Assembly (NCBI GenBank): GCA_022747635.1
Contig: JAKTNV010000017.1
Span: 620,001-684,000, forward strand
Origin: Hetaerina americana
Lineage: Eukaryota > Arthropoda > Insecta > Odonata > Calopterygidae
DNA length: 64,000 bases
Direction: 5' to 3'
Shown: positions 44,550 to 57,700 of the stretch, in pieces
Layout of the letters: each line of letters starts with the position of its first letter
Position numbering within the stretch: the stretch's first letter is position 1
Made by a program: the position numbers and the translations under genes
Notes under the pieces: model-generated
What the model saw: the letters and a program-made list of their open reading frames with translations, nothing else
What the model was told of the DNA's origin: nothing
Databases searched by the model: none

Positions 44550-45350
44550 GGTGGAACCTGGTGGTCAGCCGATGAATATTCCTAGACCATCGGAGAAAAG
44601 GCAGGGGGGGGGGGTAGATTCGCTTCGCTCGCCCACTGTGCATTCGCGAAAGGAGCTATCCTTGCCATCGCACTTCTCGCGCAGAAATCCGCACCGCCCT
44701 CCCTATTGCTCGCCGACGTCGGGCTCGGTGCGTTCTTCCTCTCTTTCTCCCCCATCGATCCTCCCCCTCCCGTTCCCCCCAATCCCTTTCCCTTGCTACC
44801 TCGCGTCCGACCGACAACCAACAACCCTTCGAGAGTGAAGAGGGGTGGGCGAAACAAACGCTCTCTCTCTCGAGCCACACGAAACCGGGCACAAAGGGCG
44901 GGCCGCCTCTCCAGGTGAACACGCCGCGATAACATTTCGCGATTCGGTAGCGGGGGGACTCCGACCGCTCTGCTTTCAGGGAAAAAGACCCGTCCACTCG
45001 CCACTCCCCATACCCGCCAAACCCTCCCTCCCTTCCTCAAAATACCCGGGGTAGTTTTAGTGGTGGTGGCAGTGGTTGTCTCCAGGTACACTGTCACCCT
45101 TCCACGCCTCCCCTTCCAGCTCCAGTTCTCATCCTCCCTCCCCACCAAACCCTCCCATTTTAAACCACCTCCTCGCCACCCCCGTTTACCCCTTCAACTG
45201 CGCCAGAAGGGTGGTGGTTGGTCTGTATTTTTTTGTCCTCTCCTGTCGGCTCCTTTGAGGCTGAAAAAAAACACCGGGTTTTCTCTGTGCAGCTGAAGCT
45301 CTTGGGAGCTGCGCTTGTCGCACGTAATGCGTCCTCGTCCCCGAAGAGAG
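44550..45350. promoter_or_regulatory. GC/C-rich island
   Basis: An ~800-bp island of C-rich (on the + strand) and CG-containing DNA in AT-rich surroundings. It resembles the 37.2-39.0 kb block in texture. It may be an alternative promoter, an enhancer or an unrecognised exon. Open frames on both strands look composition-driven. Confidence 0.35.
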
Positions 45351-45354
45351 AATA

Positions 45355-46180
45355 GACGGAGGTTCTGAGGAGAGGATGGACAAGGGATTGTGTTGCAGTG
45401 GTGTCATTCAACCGGTTTCCGTCGTTTCGGTCGAACTGGTTGTAAGCAATATTCCTTCATGGAAAACGAAAAAAAAATCGCGAATCAAAAAGACGTATCG
45501 CGCATACTCAAAGGAAACGAATGTGGGCAACATGAATTTTCCACAGCCCAACATAGACTTGTCACTTAGCCATAACACTTGAATTGTGATGTACGGATTA
45601 ATTTATTTCATTTGTATTTATTAATTTTAGAAGTTGATCTTGCCTTCAGCAAGTGAAAATGGCAAATATATTGGATCGATCAACTTGCATGACTGGGTTT
45701 TTGGAAATGATTTGATAACGCCATATGGATATTAATTCGTTTGCATGTTGAACTTGGATATTAAAATGAACTTTATTTGAGACTATATCATGGATATGAT
45801 ATGACAATTGGTGGTAAAAGTGCATTTTTCGTGGAATTAGCCCTGAGGAGTGAGGGTTGTGTACCGCTAATCTTAATCTACACGCATTTCGATCACCTGA
45901 TTGCAAGATTCAGTCACCTTCCCTATTCACAATTGTGCTGAAAGATCAATAAGAATTAGGGGAAACAGGTTGTTATCCACAGAAATTCATTGATGAAAGT
46001 ATTTCAGGAAATAGGAAGGGGTTCTGTTTATTAGTCTTTTAGGACCTAGTAGAGATCGCAATATAACTTAGAAAGAAGGAGAAAAATATCTGTTTTAATT
46101 TTTGGAAATACGTTTACAAGATTGAGAGAGAACTTCCTTTTACATCGTAATCTTAATGAAATGTTAAAAAAACGTCTCGA
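45355..46180. other. Non-coding DNA, nothing recognised
   Basis: Return to AT-rich DNA. No gene can be supported. Confidence 0.4.
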
Positions 46181-46187
46181 AGGAACG

Positions 46188-46420
46188 TGGTAGCCTACGG
46201 AGTAAAGCGTTCGAAGACTGACGGAGGACCAGGTTTCAAACCCGGCTGACCCTACCTCAGCTAAACCGAGCTCATGATTTTTCTTCCTTCTCAAGGTGTG
46301 GCCATCACTTCCTGGTTAAGCGCTGGCGGCGTACGAAAAACTACGTATGCCGCCGAAGGACACCTCAAGCTTAGCTCCCTCACCTGAAAACGAACCTTCA
46401 GATAGATTACTGTGCTGTGC
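46188..46420 (+). repeat. Possible tRNA-derived SINE
   Basis: GTGGTAGCCTACGGAGTAAAGCG (A-box-like) and GGTTTCAAACCCGGC (B-box-like) are spaced ~45 bases apart, followed by CTACCTCAGCTAAACC and a less AT-rich body to ~46400. Similar in layout to the candidate at 40295. No poly(A) tail or duplication is clear. Confidence 0.4.
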
Positions 46421-46424
46421 TTTG

Positions 46425-48870
46425 GTTATCTTCTCGAAGCTGTCCTAAAGTCAAAGTTGCTTCAGGCTATTTTTTCTGGTAATCCTATTTACTTTCACTA
46501 GACTAATTTAATCGAATGGAATTTCATGCATTTCATGTATCACTCTTCACGATACATGTTATTTTAAGACACTGAATTGTTGACGTCAAAATGGAATACT
46601 TGGGTTTGGAACAGGAACTGATAAAGAAATCGGATTTAATACATCTTTGGGATGGTTAAGGATATTAACCGTAATTTTCTCATACTTAATAAGATTCCCT
46701 GTTCAAACACCTGTACGTTTATCCTTTAGCGTGCTCAAAGTTAGAAAATTTAAAATTTGCCAACAAATATACCCTCAGTGACATGAGAGAACATGCTACT
46801 CTTCAACTTTGACGATAACAGTCAACATTGTCATCTAGCAACAGGGAAGGTAAAATTACTTCACTAACTGTAGTATTACGATGTGAATGTCTGCGAGGAA
46901 TCACTTAAATGAAGGCATTTGACGTTGTAAAAATTATTTGCCTTTACGGAATGAATTCCTACATAATTGTCGCGAGGAACAGTAGATTATCGGTAAATTT
47001 TCGACGCATTAATGTTTACAAAAGATGTGATGTAAACATTTCGAATTAAATATATTCACGGGGTAAACTACTCCCCTCATTTGAATCTTCGAGCGGACAC
47101 TATGGGAGAATGAAGCAAATATGTTAATATTTATGAAATTAAATCACCCGATGTACGAAAATTTTGTGATTTGTTTTTTCCCCCACACAGCATCACGCCC
47201 AAAATTGGACTCTCCTCGTTGCTAATGAGACTTAATTAACTAAGCGTTCAAACTCAATGCAAATGATAGGTATTCAGGGACGTTTAAATATTCGATTCAT
47301 GAAAGGATTTAATTCATTTATCGATTCAATCGAATTTTGCCTGTGAAGATAAAAATAAATGAAAATCACTCACTCTATAAGTCACACTCAATGTGTTGTG
47401 GCGAAAACTCTCTCTCTGATGTACTGTCGGAAGAGTTAATTTTTTGCGATTTTTATCTTTTTGCATTCGTAATATCCCGAAAACAGGGGGATTACGCGCA
47501 TATGCCGTAACCGCATTTACGGCACATTTTCCCACTTTGGAATGGGAAGGTGAAAAAAGAAGGTCGTGATGCGCATAAAATTATTCATTTTTCATGCTCT
47601 CTAGCAGGTTTGCGAGAACATTCTCAGTAGCTTAATAAGATGAATTACAAGCACTACCATTGTCAAGTGCAGAGTCTACTTACACGTGGGAAGTAAAAAT
47701 TATTTTAACGGAATGAGCAGTCGACCAGTTGAAAAAATACTTTCAGTTTTAATTCCATCTTCCTTTCAAGTGAATATGAATTTTGAGATCGCATTCGAAA
47801 ACCGGTCGGTGAATTTGTGAATTCTCCGTCATATATTTTAAGAAGAGAGATTTATGAGCAGCAGTTAAAGATGAAAGAAAGGGAAAGTGTTTATGACTGA
47901 GATTCTCTTTCATGAAGATTAATGAAATTGATTACCAAGAGTTCCGAAATGCGACACTCAAAATGAAAAATAAACTGTGAAATGTCATCAAATGGCAAGG
48001 ATATACGAACGTGTTGATTAAAAGAAGGACATTTAAATGCTTGATTCTGGTCTGTGTTTACTAGCATACTTGTTTGCTCCAACTTTTTTTACGTTTTATC
48101 TCTGGTGAAAACTAGGCCATAACATCGTTTGAGTTCGATTAGTAGATTTGTACACATCTCTAGTCATTTTTACATGTTTTTATAAGGAGATCATGTGCAA
48201 TTTATGGAATTAATTTAAAGGTAATATTCTTTTCTGATATTTCTCCCCAGATTTAATTTGTTTTATGACTGTAGACTCCTGGGGCGAGTTTGGATTTTCT
48301 ACTGCCCGAAGAAGTTAATTGAAAGTAATTATTTAAATTGATTGTGCTTCATTCATATGCTACATTAGACTTGAAATTCTCATGTAACAGCTATACATTT
48401 TGCTAATAATGCTATGAGATTAATTTGTATGAATACTCCGATTCTGACATCAATATATATACATAATTTTGATAATAGACAGGTATCCCTAGCCAGAAGG
48501 CCATGACGGTATGGTACTCATTTCAGGAATCAACTTGTGATTAATAATTTTATGGGTAAATAAAAATATATAAGAAAGTAAACTTGCCATTAAGTAAGAG
48601 CAGCTTGCTGGAAAGATGATTAGTGATACTATGGTTGAAATACTAACTTATAACAGAAGTCGATCCAAAAGCGGCCAATGGCGCCAGGTTTTACAGCATT
48701 TAAGGGACCTATTTTTAGTAAAATGAGATCACCAGTGATCTGAGTAACGACCGTCTTATTCTAACATATCCTCCTCTTATCAGCTATTAAATACCCTCCT
48801 CATTTATAGCATATTATAACCATTTTGATCTCTTTCATTTACCGCAGTACCAAAATGCTATTGCACTGAT
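46425..48870. other. AT-rich non-coding DNA, nothing recognised
   Basis: Only short chance frames on both strands. Confidence 0.4.
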
Positions 48871-48879
48871 GGTATTACT

Positions 48880-49100
48880 GCGTTAGGTAGCGACTACTTT
48901 TCAAGGGGTCGATGCCGTAACCTTTGTGCCCTCGATAGGCGTTTAGGACTCTCTTCATAGAAGGGTCGAAGGTTAGACTCAGATGTTTTGAAACGCGGCC
49001 CGTTTTCGAAAGGTTCGATTCCTGGGATTCTTTACCGTCAGGCCAAGGTCCATTACATGGTGATCGTTCCACCAACAGCAATCCGAACCATGCAATAGGT
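48880..49100 (+). repeat. Unclassified block with tRNA-like B box
   Basis: A less AT-rich ~220-bp patch containing GGTTAGACTCAGATG and, ~45 bases later, GGTTCGATTCCTGGG, which is a near-consensus B box. Might be a SINE head. The remainder was not recognised. Confidence 0.3.
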
Positions 49101-49104
49101 TAAG

Positions 49105-51585
49105 GGTTTTGTCTAGCCAACGGTATTTCCATCAGTAAAAATAACTATCGGTTTTATTTCGGGAAGGAACTCGCTGTGTCGTCCTCCTCCCTTTACCCTC
49201 TCCGCCTCCCAACCCCTCACACTCAACGCGGTTCCGTTTTCTTTCCCTCTCCCGCCCACACTTCCTCCTTCTCGAGCACTCTCCAGTTAGCGGCGGAAAT
49301 ACATGCATAACATCTTTTCCGAATATGTGCAAGAATGTATGATATTTTTTCAAGACTGCGACCAATCGTATAAAATAGATGAATTCGTGTAGACAAATAA
49401 TTGTAGGCTCTTACAAGAGCGTCACTTCTTTCATTCGTACTCATTAATTATTCAGTTTTTTTAAATGCTCTCACTTTAGTTACATGTGACCAGTCAATGC
49501 TAGTTATCATTACTTGCATCGATCTCTAAGAGGCAATTTTAAGACTAACATACTATCAATCTGTCAATATTTTGGCTCTCAGTGCAATAACAACTTTTAA
49601 CGGAGTCATTTTAGAAATTCGTTATAAGTTTGTCTACCTACAAACGTCGACTTCTCAATGTGTGTTATCAGTACGGTAAATCAGTTTTGCGTGAACTTGG
49701 TCCGTTGACTATCTGATATCGCTTTAATTCGTTGAAATAAATATTGTCATCACTTTTTCAAACATAAAACGTACTGCATTTACCAATTGATTTTTGGTGT
49801 ATCGAGTCCTTACATTCGCGAAATAAGTATATTTTTCGTGTGTGATAATTTGAAATGACGATGGGCGAAGTTCAGTGTGTATTGAAATCGCCGGTGTTTG
49901 ATTTTGGAAATTGACTGGAAGTGATGGGAAATCCTATAACTTACAGTAGCTTGCGGGCGTAAGACAGGAATAAATCCGTTTTGAACGACAGTCAACCCTC
50001 CTGCTGCAATATACGTACATACATTTCAAAACCACTTGAAAAATTGCTTTAAATTTGACAGCTAGATACCGAATCCATGGGGTGATTCTATTGAAATTTC
50101 AGCGTTTGCACTGGGAAATTTTGAGGCAATCGAGATATCACGATTGACCATGATCGGTGGAAGTGATGTTCATATGAAAAGCAAATAATATCAGTTTACG
50201 TTATCCATGGAGAACATTAAATATTTAAAGATCGATATTTATTATTATATACATTTTTCAAGGTACTGACATATCTTGCTTAGGCAACGGAGATGAATCA
50301 CTTTCTTTTTCATAAGGATCCTGTAATTCTCATTTTATTCGCTATCAGTTATGACTAGCGTTCAGCTGGTATGACACGTCCGTGGAGGAACTATTAATTG
50401 TTTAGTCATACTTACCTGGTGGAGAATAATAACCCGAATACAAAGAATACGAGATCTCATCTCTGGCTGAATAAGAAAGCACAGCGGTTATAATTTCATG
50501 ATTGGTTAATAGGGAAACCGTCTTTGTTTGTCTTTAAGATTAAATATTTAATTGCGTAATTATTTTTCTTCTTTGCGAACTGATAGATGTTCTACGATTC
50601 TCTCCTTTCTTTGAGGTCATTACACTTGTACGATTACGATAAAATCGCATAATGCCCGGAGCTTGAGAAGTAGGTGTGAACTCGAAAAGTGGGGGCATAA
50701 GCATGATATAGACCCATAGAACGCATGCCTTATTAAATTAAATCATATTCACCAAAACTAATAGGATTATTACTGTTGTTGTGTTCATATTACTAATTTG
50801 TGCCATTTGATAGACTTTAATGTTTTATCAAGCTATACTCCAGTAATGCGTCAATACCTATCACGTTTTCTGATGAATAACAATGCGGAATATTCTCTCC
50901 TTCAGAGTGGGACTGGGAATGTTTTACAGGTATCCTGTATTCACCAAGAAATGTCATTCTTCATGACGTTAAGATAGACATTATGTTTTGAGAAGTTGAT
51001 GGCAGAATAATAAATTACTAATATTTTTCTTGGCTCATCATTTTCTCGTCCAACGGTTAAGGCAGTAAACGAGGGGGTAATTCGGAAAGCACCTCCATGT
51101 CCGTGCGTGGGCATAGTGCGGCCATTTCTACGGACAACTGGGAGTTTACCGTTGTGACATTAAAACAGCCACTGATCCAACTTTCAGCGTTTTTTATGTG
51201 TATCATTTGTATACGTGACGGTGCTTACATTATTTAAAATTCTGAAGATTTGCGCGGTTTTTCACATCTTAAGCATCCGCGGATTGGGGCCTCTCCACTT
51301 CACATAAATCATTTGCGGAGAAAAATATACATTTCACATTTTAAGCACTCAGAATATCGAATAGTATCCAACCTACATCACTCACAACCATTTGTACAGA
51401 ACTAAATATCAGAAAAGCTCTGGGGTGACTCTATCATTGCTTATATTAATGCTTCAAAACGGCTGTCTGCAATCTATGCAGTTTATCTTTTTCCTTTATG
51501 ACTTATGCTGTTACCGCAAATTACCTTCATGCAGAGTACAAGATATTGATATGCAAATAAACCCTCATTTCGAGAATAAAAAACA
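49105..51585. other. AT-rich non-coding DNA, nothing recognised
   Basis: A C-rich patch at 49175-49280 is the only compositional feature. No gene can be supported. Confidence 0.4.
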
Positions 51586-51589
51586 AATA

Positions 51590-51800
51590 TTGATCACTGA
51601 AGGTAGAATTATTGGGAGAAATCCAAAGGAGGAAGGAAACGGTGATTGCAGAGCATTTTGTTGGACGACAGAATGTTGAGGACAGATAGAGGGTAGAACG
51701 TTAGGCAAGCAAGGTAGAGGGGGATAAAGGATAGGTATGTTGGACGAAATGGAGGGAGAAAGAAGTATACAGAATTGTAGTGGGGTTCATTTTCTTATCG
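51590..51800 (+). mobile_element. RTE remnant, 3' coding end
   Basis: GGTAGAACGTTAGGCAAGCAAGG...GGATAGGTATGTTGGACG parallels EGRMLGKRGKGRNRIGMLDGMKGG...KYSEM. Frames are broken and no tail is seen. Confidence 0.78.
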
Positions 51801-51804
51801 AATG

Positions 51805-54235
51805 CTAGTTTGTGTTTTATTGGGAGGGGCTAAGAAATGTATCGGTCTTTAATGTGTCAGTCTTTGTCGATTCTCTTACTTTCCTTTTCTCTTTTGTTCG
51901 AATTTCTTCCTTTATCTTTTGCTACTACATATACCAGTATACCCCTTTCCATTACCAATATCAACTTATTTTGATTTTCCTTTTCGCCACCATCGACTTT
52001 TTTCTTTTAACTTTATTATTAATATCTTCATATTTCTCTATTCATATCCCAACTTTTGAACTTTGATATCATATAAAATTAATGGTTTGTGATGCTACAT
52101 TGCCCGCTTACATATATCGCCAATTGTCCAAATAAATAACGGACGAAGTGAGGCCTAATTTGGGTATTGATATAACACTTTGAGTTTCAAAATCTTGTAT
52201 ATTGTTGCTTTATGCGAAGCCAAATTCGTAGTAAGCAGTGGAATACGAAGAAAACGGGATAATTTCAATTGAGCGGCCGCCTTATTCTTCTTACGGTAGT
52301 AATCTTCAGAGCAATTTACCTTACGGAAGAAAAGCCCATAAAGATCAAATTGAGAATATATTCATAGGCCCGTCGACATCTTAAAGTAGTTTAATTTCAG
52401 AGAATTGGAGAAAATAATGTGAAGGCGAGAGTAAGGATATCCGACTGTGATATTAGGTTACTCACGCGACGACCGTTTTGGCTTCTTCGAATCACGCACA
52501 CCTTTTACTATTTCCTTGTAAACATATGGGACTTATCCTAATCGTAATGCGCTTGCATGTTTCGTTACTATTATTGTGCGAGAGTATCTCACAAAAATAA
52601 CTGTACAAATGCTTTATGCGCCGTGAAAGAAAAATGAAGTGCTGGTTGATGCGAAATTTTGCAGCGAACTAATAGATTATTGTTATTTTTCATCCACAAA
52701 ATATTTTGTACTTTCCGTATTTCTTATGATTTTGCTTTTGATTTTTCGCGTGCAGGCAGTCTCAATCTATCCAGATGTAGATGGAATTATAGTTCACTTT
52801 CTGATTCGCTTCTGAACCGTTGGACACCGTAGGGGATAATTAAGAACGTTATGCGTCATGTCCATTTTTATGCATGGGAACGTAGAGTACAATTCACCTT
52901 TTCACGGATATCTCAAGTAAAAATCCGATAAGACCCACTCACTTTTCCAAAAAGGAAACAGCTGCGCTCAATAAAATGGACGAGTAAAAACTTATTTCAT
53001 GGTAATGATATTTATTCTGTGATCGTAGTATATTAAGAGAAAGGTGCACACACATTGTTTTACAAATCTTTTAATATTCATATTTACATGTGTTGTAGTA
53101 ATTTTTTTCACAATATTGATCGTTAAGCTGTAATGTGCCGTTTGTCATTAATTGTGAGAGTTGGATCTAAGGAAAAGAAAACTTGAATTGTATCCGTGGG
53201 TCAATATATGTCAATCAGGTCATAATTTACTATTAAAATGTATTGTATGCTGAAAAGGAGTAGAGTTAACATTGTAAGGCTAGGTTTCGTCGGATAATCA
53301 ATCTGATCCTACCTTTATAAAACTACGGACTTTCTTCTATGCCTCTATGAATAAACCTCTGACCGAATCCACAGTTAAGTGGCATTATTTATGAATAATT
53401 TCATAAAAAATTGAATAACAGCCTTTTCAGTTTTTCTGCTGAATGGTGGGCCAGTAATCAGCCCAGAGTTTGGTTTCATACGTGTAGTTGTCACTCACCT
53501 CTTAGTGAATCTTATGATAGTCATATATGTATGTACGGGGGTCGGTTTCTTTTTACTCAGTGTACGCTTGAAAGGTGTGTTTTGTTTATCTATTTGAAGA
53601 TCAGTTCATATGCAAATCAAAAATCAACTCCAATTCATCGACTGCATACAATATTCTGGTGACGTATGATGATTCTAAACTTTTAGTCACACATCAGGCT
53701 TTCATTCTCTGACAAAGCATTTGGATTTAACTTCAATACTTAATATTTATAATGAGGAATTGTAAAATTTCCCTATTATCAAATCTGAGGGAAAAGAGCC
53801 AGAGATTCATCATCACGAAATTACAGTCTTTCATTTTCCGGGGAAAATAGATGAAAAAAACTATTGTACAGTTGTTGGCATAATAGCAAACTCATAGGAA
53901 TCGAGATGGCTCAAAATTTTACTTCCAACCGGAAAAGTTCGGGACGGAGTCAAGCTTTATCCGCTCATCGGAATTGTAAGACGTGCGTAACATAATGCAG
54001 AAATTACTGAATAAGGAAATCGCGAGACAAAACAACGCCTTACTCCCTCTAAGTTTAAATTTGTGGTCAGTGAATAGCTTTATTAAAAAATGTATTCCTT
54101 GGGAGCCCCAGACCGGCGTAATAACACAATGACAAATGCTTCAATTTGCGCGGACGAGTCATTTTCTCAATCTCCATAATTCTTCATATTTTTCCTGACG
54201 TTCTCGTGATTTCTTTCTTTATGACCGCGCCAATG
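51805..54235. other. AT-rich non-coding DNA, nothing recognised
   Basis: An 84-codon T-rich frame (51812-52066) looks membrane-like only because of composition. No gene can be supported. Confidence 0.4.
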
Positions 54236-54239
54236 CGTT

Positions 54240-54720
54240 ACAATTGGATCCCCTTCTTCCCCTTTTCCTCCTCCCCCCCCCCGCGAGTTAATAGTATGGG
54301 TGAAAGTTGGCAACACTGGCCTCTTCGCCCTTTGTTTGTCTGTGTGTGTGTTTAGATGGACCCCTGCGATTTCGTCCGTGTGCGGGGGTGGGTCGAGTGA
54401 ATGGGGCCGACGTTCGGGGGGAATCCGTCGGGAGGCCCCGTCCCGTACCCCAAGTCTATCGCTCTTCCTTCGTCCCCCTTACACCCTCCTCCGGTACGAG
54501 TCTTAGCACGTCTCCTAACCCGCCCCCTCCCCCCTTTCCGTTGTCGCTTCTCTCTCGGCCGGTACTGCCACATAACCCTCTGGGGGCAAAGGGACGGCGG
54601 GGAAGTTGTGGGGAATGGTGGATCGGGGTCTCGGAGACAGTGCGTCAGTGGTCCACTCTCTTTTGAGAAAGCAACTGCAGAGCCCTTCGAGGCAGGCTCA
54701 AGATTGTCCATCGCCTTAGG
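54240..54720. promoter_or_regulatory. GC-rich island
   Basis: A ~480-bp GC/CG-rich block in AT-rich DNA, open in several frames on both strands (up to 137 codons) without a recognised protein. It could be an alternative promoter or a diverged exon. Confidence 0.33.
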
Positions 54721-54799
54721 TGCCGAAATACACACCGACCTAGGTTACTTATTAAGTACTACAGCGGGATCCAAACTGCTGGCCGCTAAAGACTGTAAG

Positions 54800-57700
54800 G
54801 CAACGTGTCGGTAGGATTCTATTGATGGGATATTGTGATACGTGAATAGCAGACTATTTGGAGGTCTGCTGTCATAAAGAGATGCATTAAAGTTAAATAA
54901 TTTGAATGAAATTTGGCTCGCGCATGAAAATTAAGCATTTCTTAGCGAAAAATGCTTTGAAATCACTTTGAAACCAACATGCTTTAACCACATTAACTTG
55001 GGCATCGCTGTCGTTCACTAATTAATAAAAACGATGGCAATATTCTCGGTCAGGCATTCGATGAAATAAATGGAAAGTTTGTTCGTAGTACGCATTAGAG
55101 AAGCAACGACATTTGTAAAGGATGAGATTCTCATGAATTATGTCAATTTCCAATGGAATACATAGTTTGTTAATAATTAAATTGTCACTTACTAATGCAC
55201 GGAATAGTTATCGAAAAATTCACCACTTCCAAAGTATACATTTATTTTGTCTTTATTTGACCAATAATAGGGTTACAAGTACGAGTTAAATGAGGAACTT
55301 AATAGTAGACATGTATTGATTTTAAAAAATGGATAAGAATTTTTTATCACAGCCGTTGGAAACCACTTCCATTTTTATAGCCTCTTGAGTTTCCAACGTC
55401 CAGTTAATCGTGCATACCAAATTCAAGTCACGTGTGAAATGATTGATTCCCATTGGATGATTTAACTTCGTGCAAGATTTCAAGTTATTTTCCATAGCCG
55501 ACCCATTCTTCATCGTAACTTCACATTCCTTCAGGGTTGCACATGGATCAACACGGTTACGTGATGGCGTCGAAACTATTTTTCATTCGGAAATAGAATT
55601 AGAGCGAAACAATGACGCCACGTAGCACCAAATATCTCGAGCAGTTTTTTATAGTTCTCATGCAATTTTATTGTATCATTTTTCATGGAGAAAAGCTTTC
55701 TGGTCTTATTTTACGTCGATATATGCTCACATCTGGAAGCAGTTTGGTGTCCGAAGCCTACTAATCTCATACGGACAGATGAGAGGAATTCACGGGCTGC
55801 AAAATATCCACTACTTAATTCACGGGCTGCAAATTATGCACTACTTACGTATAGATAATTATAAATTCAGTTTACATATAGATATTCATAAATTCAGCTA
55901 CCTGAAAAGGATCTGTGTCGGCAGTAAATTTCTTGGTGACTATCTCCGAAAATTCGAATGATGTAATTTGATATTGTGGGCTAGTGAATTTAAATATTCG
56001 TTACCCTAATTAAGGCAAATACATTCAATTAATTTAATTCTTAATAGGCTCCATTCTCTTTTCTAAATAGTTTCACCGGGATAGAATATAATGCGCCGGG
56101 CAACGTAAATAAAATGAGCACACCAATAAATGTTATGGTTCCTTAAGTTAATGGTGATCCAGAGGATTTATAAGGTAGAAAAGACGTATACGCAATATTT
56201 GAGTAGATCGGTACTTATTAACAAGTTAAGAAGAATTAAAAGATATTTTCTTGACTTTATAGAGCCTCTGTGGTCTTTATTATGGGCAGCTAACTATTCG
56301 TTGATAAAACGCTTCGCCTTGATACGACCCTCTTAGGTTGAATTACCCAAGACGAGTGGGCGGTAGTTTTCTCCCCTCTCTTCTTCCCTGCCTGCCATTC
56401 CCAATTACTTCCTCCCAACCTAAGGAGATCGCGAGCATCCAGCGGGCTCGAAACAACACTATGTCATCTAGAAATTTGCCATCTCGTTCTATAAGTTAGG
56501 GCGGTTTTTAGGAGACAAAGCGGCTGCAAAAATATATCATTCTGTCAGTTGGTTATATGAATAAAGTTTTAGCTTCGGGGTTTTGAACAACTCATTTTGG
56601 GGCGATCCGAAAAGGCTTTTTTTTTGGTGCACGTGCAGTTATCAATTTCAGCATCAGAATATGGACTTGAGACTCGATGGTGAGCTCCCGTTGGTTGTCA
56701 ACACAACGGGATCACTATTAAGTTCCAGAGGGCTGAATTTAGTTACATACGCCTAGTGATGAGCATTACGTGTATTGGCTGACTTTTCATAGCCCCCCTT
56801 CTAGTTGATGAACTACCCATCTACATTCTTTCAACTTATAAATTTTAGTGCATGTTTATTACGGCGAAGGAACAGGAATGACCAAACGGGCATAGAGAGG
56901 ATGTACTATGGAGTTACGAGAATGGGAAAGCTATTAAAGAGCAGGACGAAGAAATAAGGTGGCGTTAACTTAGCGCAGTTGGCAATCGCCACTATATTTT
57001 GGTAGTGTAAATGTAGGCACATTGCGAGTGAATACCGGTGTGTGTCTCCCTGAAAATTCATATGCACAATGATTCTCCAATTTTCCGGCTCTGTGGCATG
57101 AATTAAGACGTCTGAAATGAATTGCGCATACTCGTATAGTGAGACCCTAGTCGTAGGGTTTGAGTCACTTGGTAGATTTTAATTTATTTAACGATGATTG
57201 TTAGCTTAATGAATTTAAATCGAGGGCTGTAGACATTAGGAAATCCTTTGAGTCATCAGGGGCGAGATGATATGTTTCTTTTTTATGAAGCCTTCCGTTG
57301 TTTTAATCTTAGTAATTCTATCTAACCCTTTCGTCTATCAGACTTTTCATATTAAGAGATCTGTGAGAGGAAGTAGGGATAGTAAGTGAAGATCATTATA
57401 GTTTTGCAAAACGAAATACTCCATCGCGGTAAAAATTTATTTTTAACTGAGTACAATACCGAAAAAGATGTATATCTATTCTTTCCATGAGTAGTTTACT
57501 ACATATACCGTCTGTAAAAATGATTTTCTAAATCTCATTCAATTATATAGAATTTACATTACACGTAATGGGTGAAACTTAATTTAATTCAACGGCTTTG
57601 CAAGGACTAAAGGGTCAAAAATGGCCTTCTCCCAAGTATGAAACATTTTAAGCCATCGTAAAAGTAAAATTACGTGGTTTCTATTCTTTTACCAATCATT

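Noticed and set aside
51812..52066. 84-codon membrane-protein-like frame
   Set aside because: T-rich DNA yields Phe/Leu/Ile/Ser codons automatically; no start context or homology.
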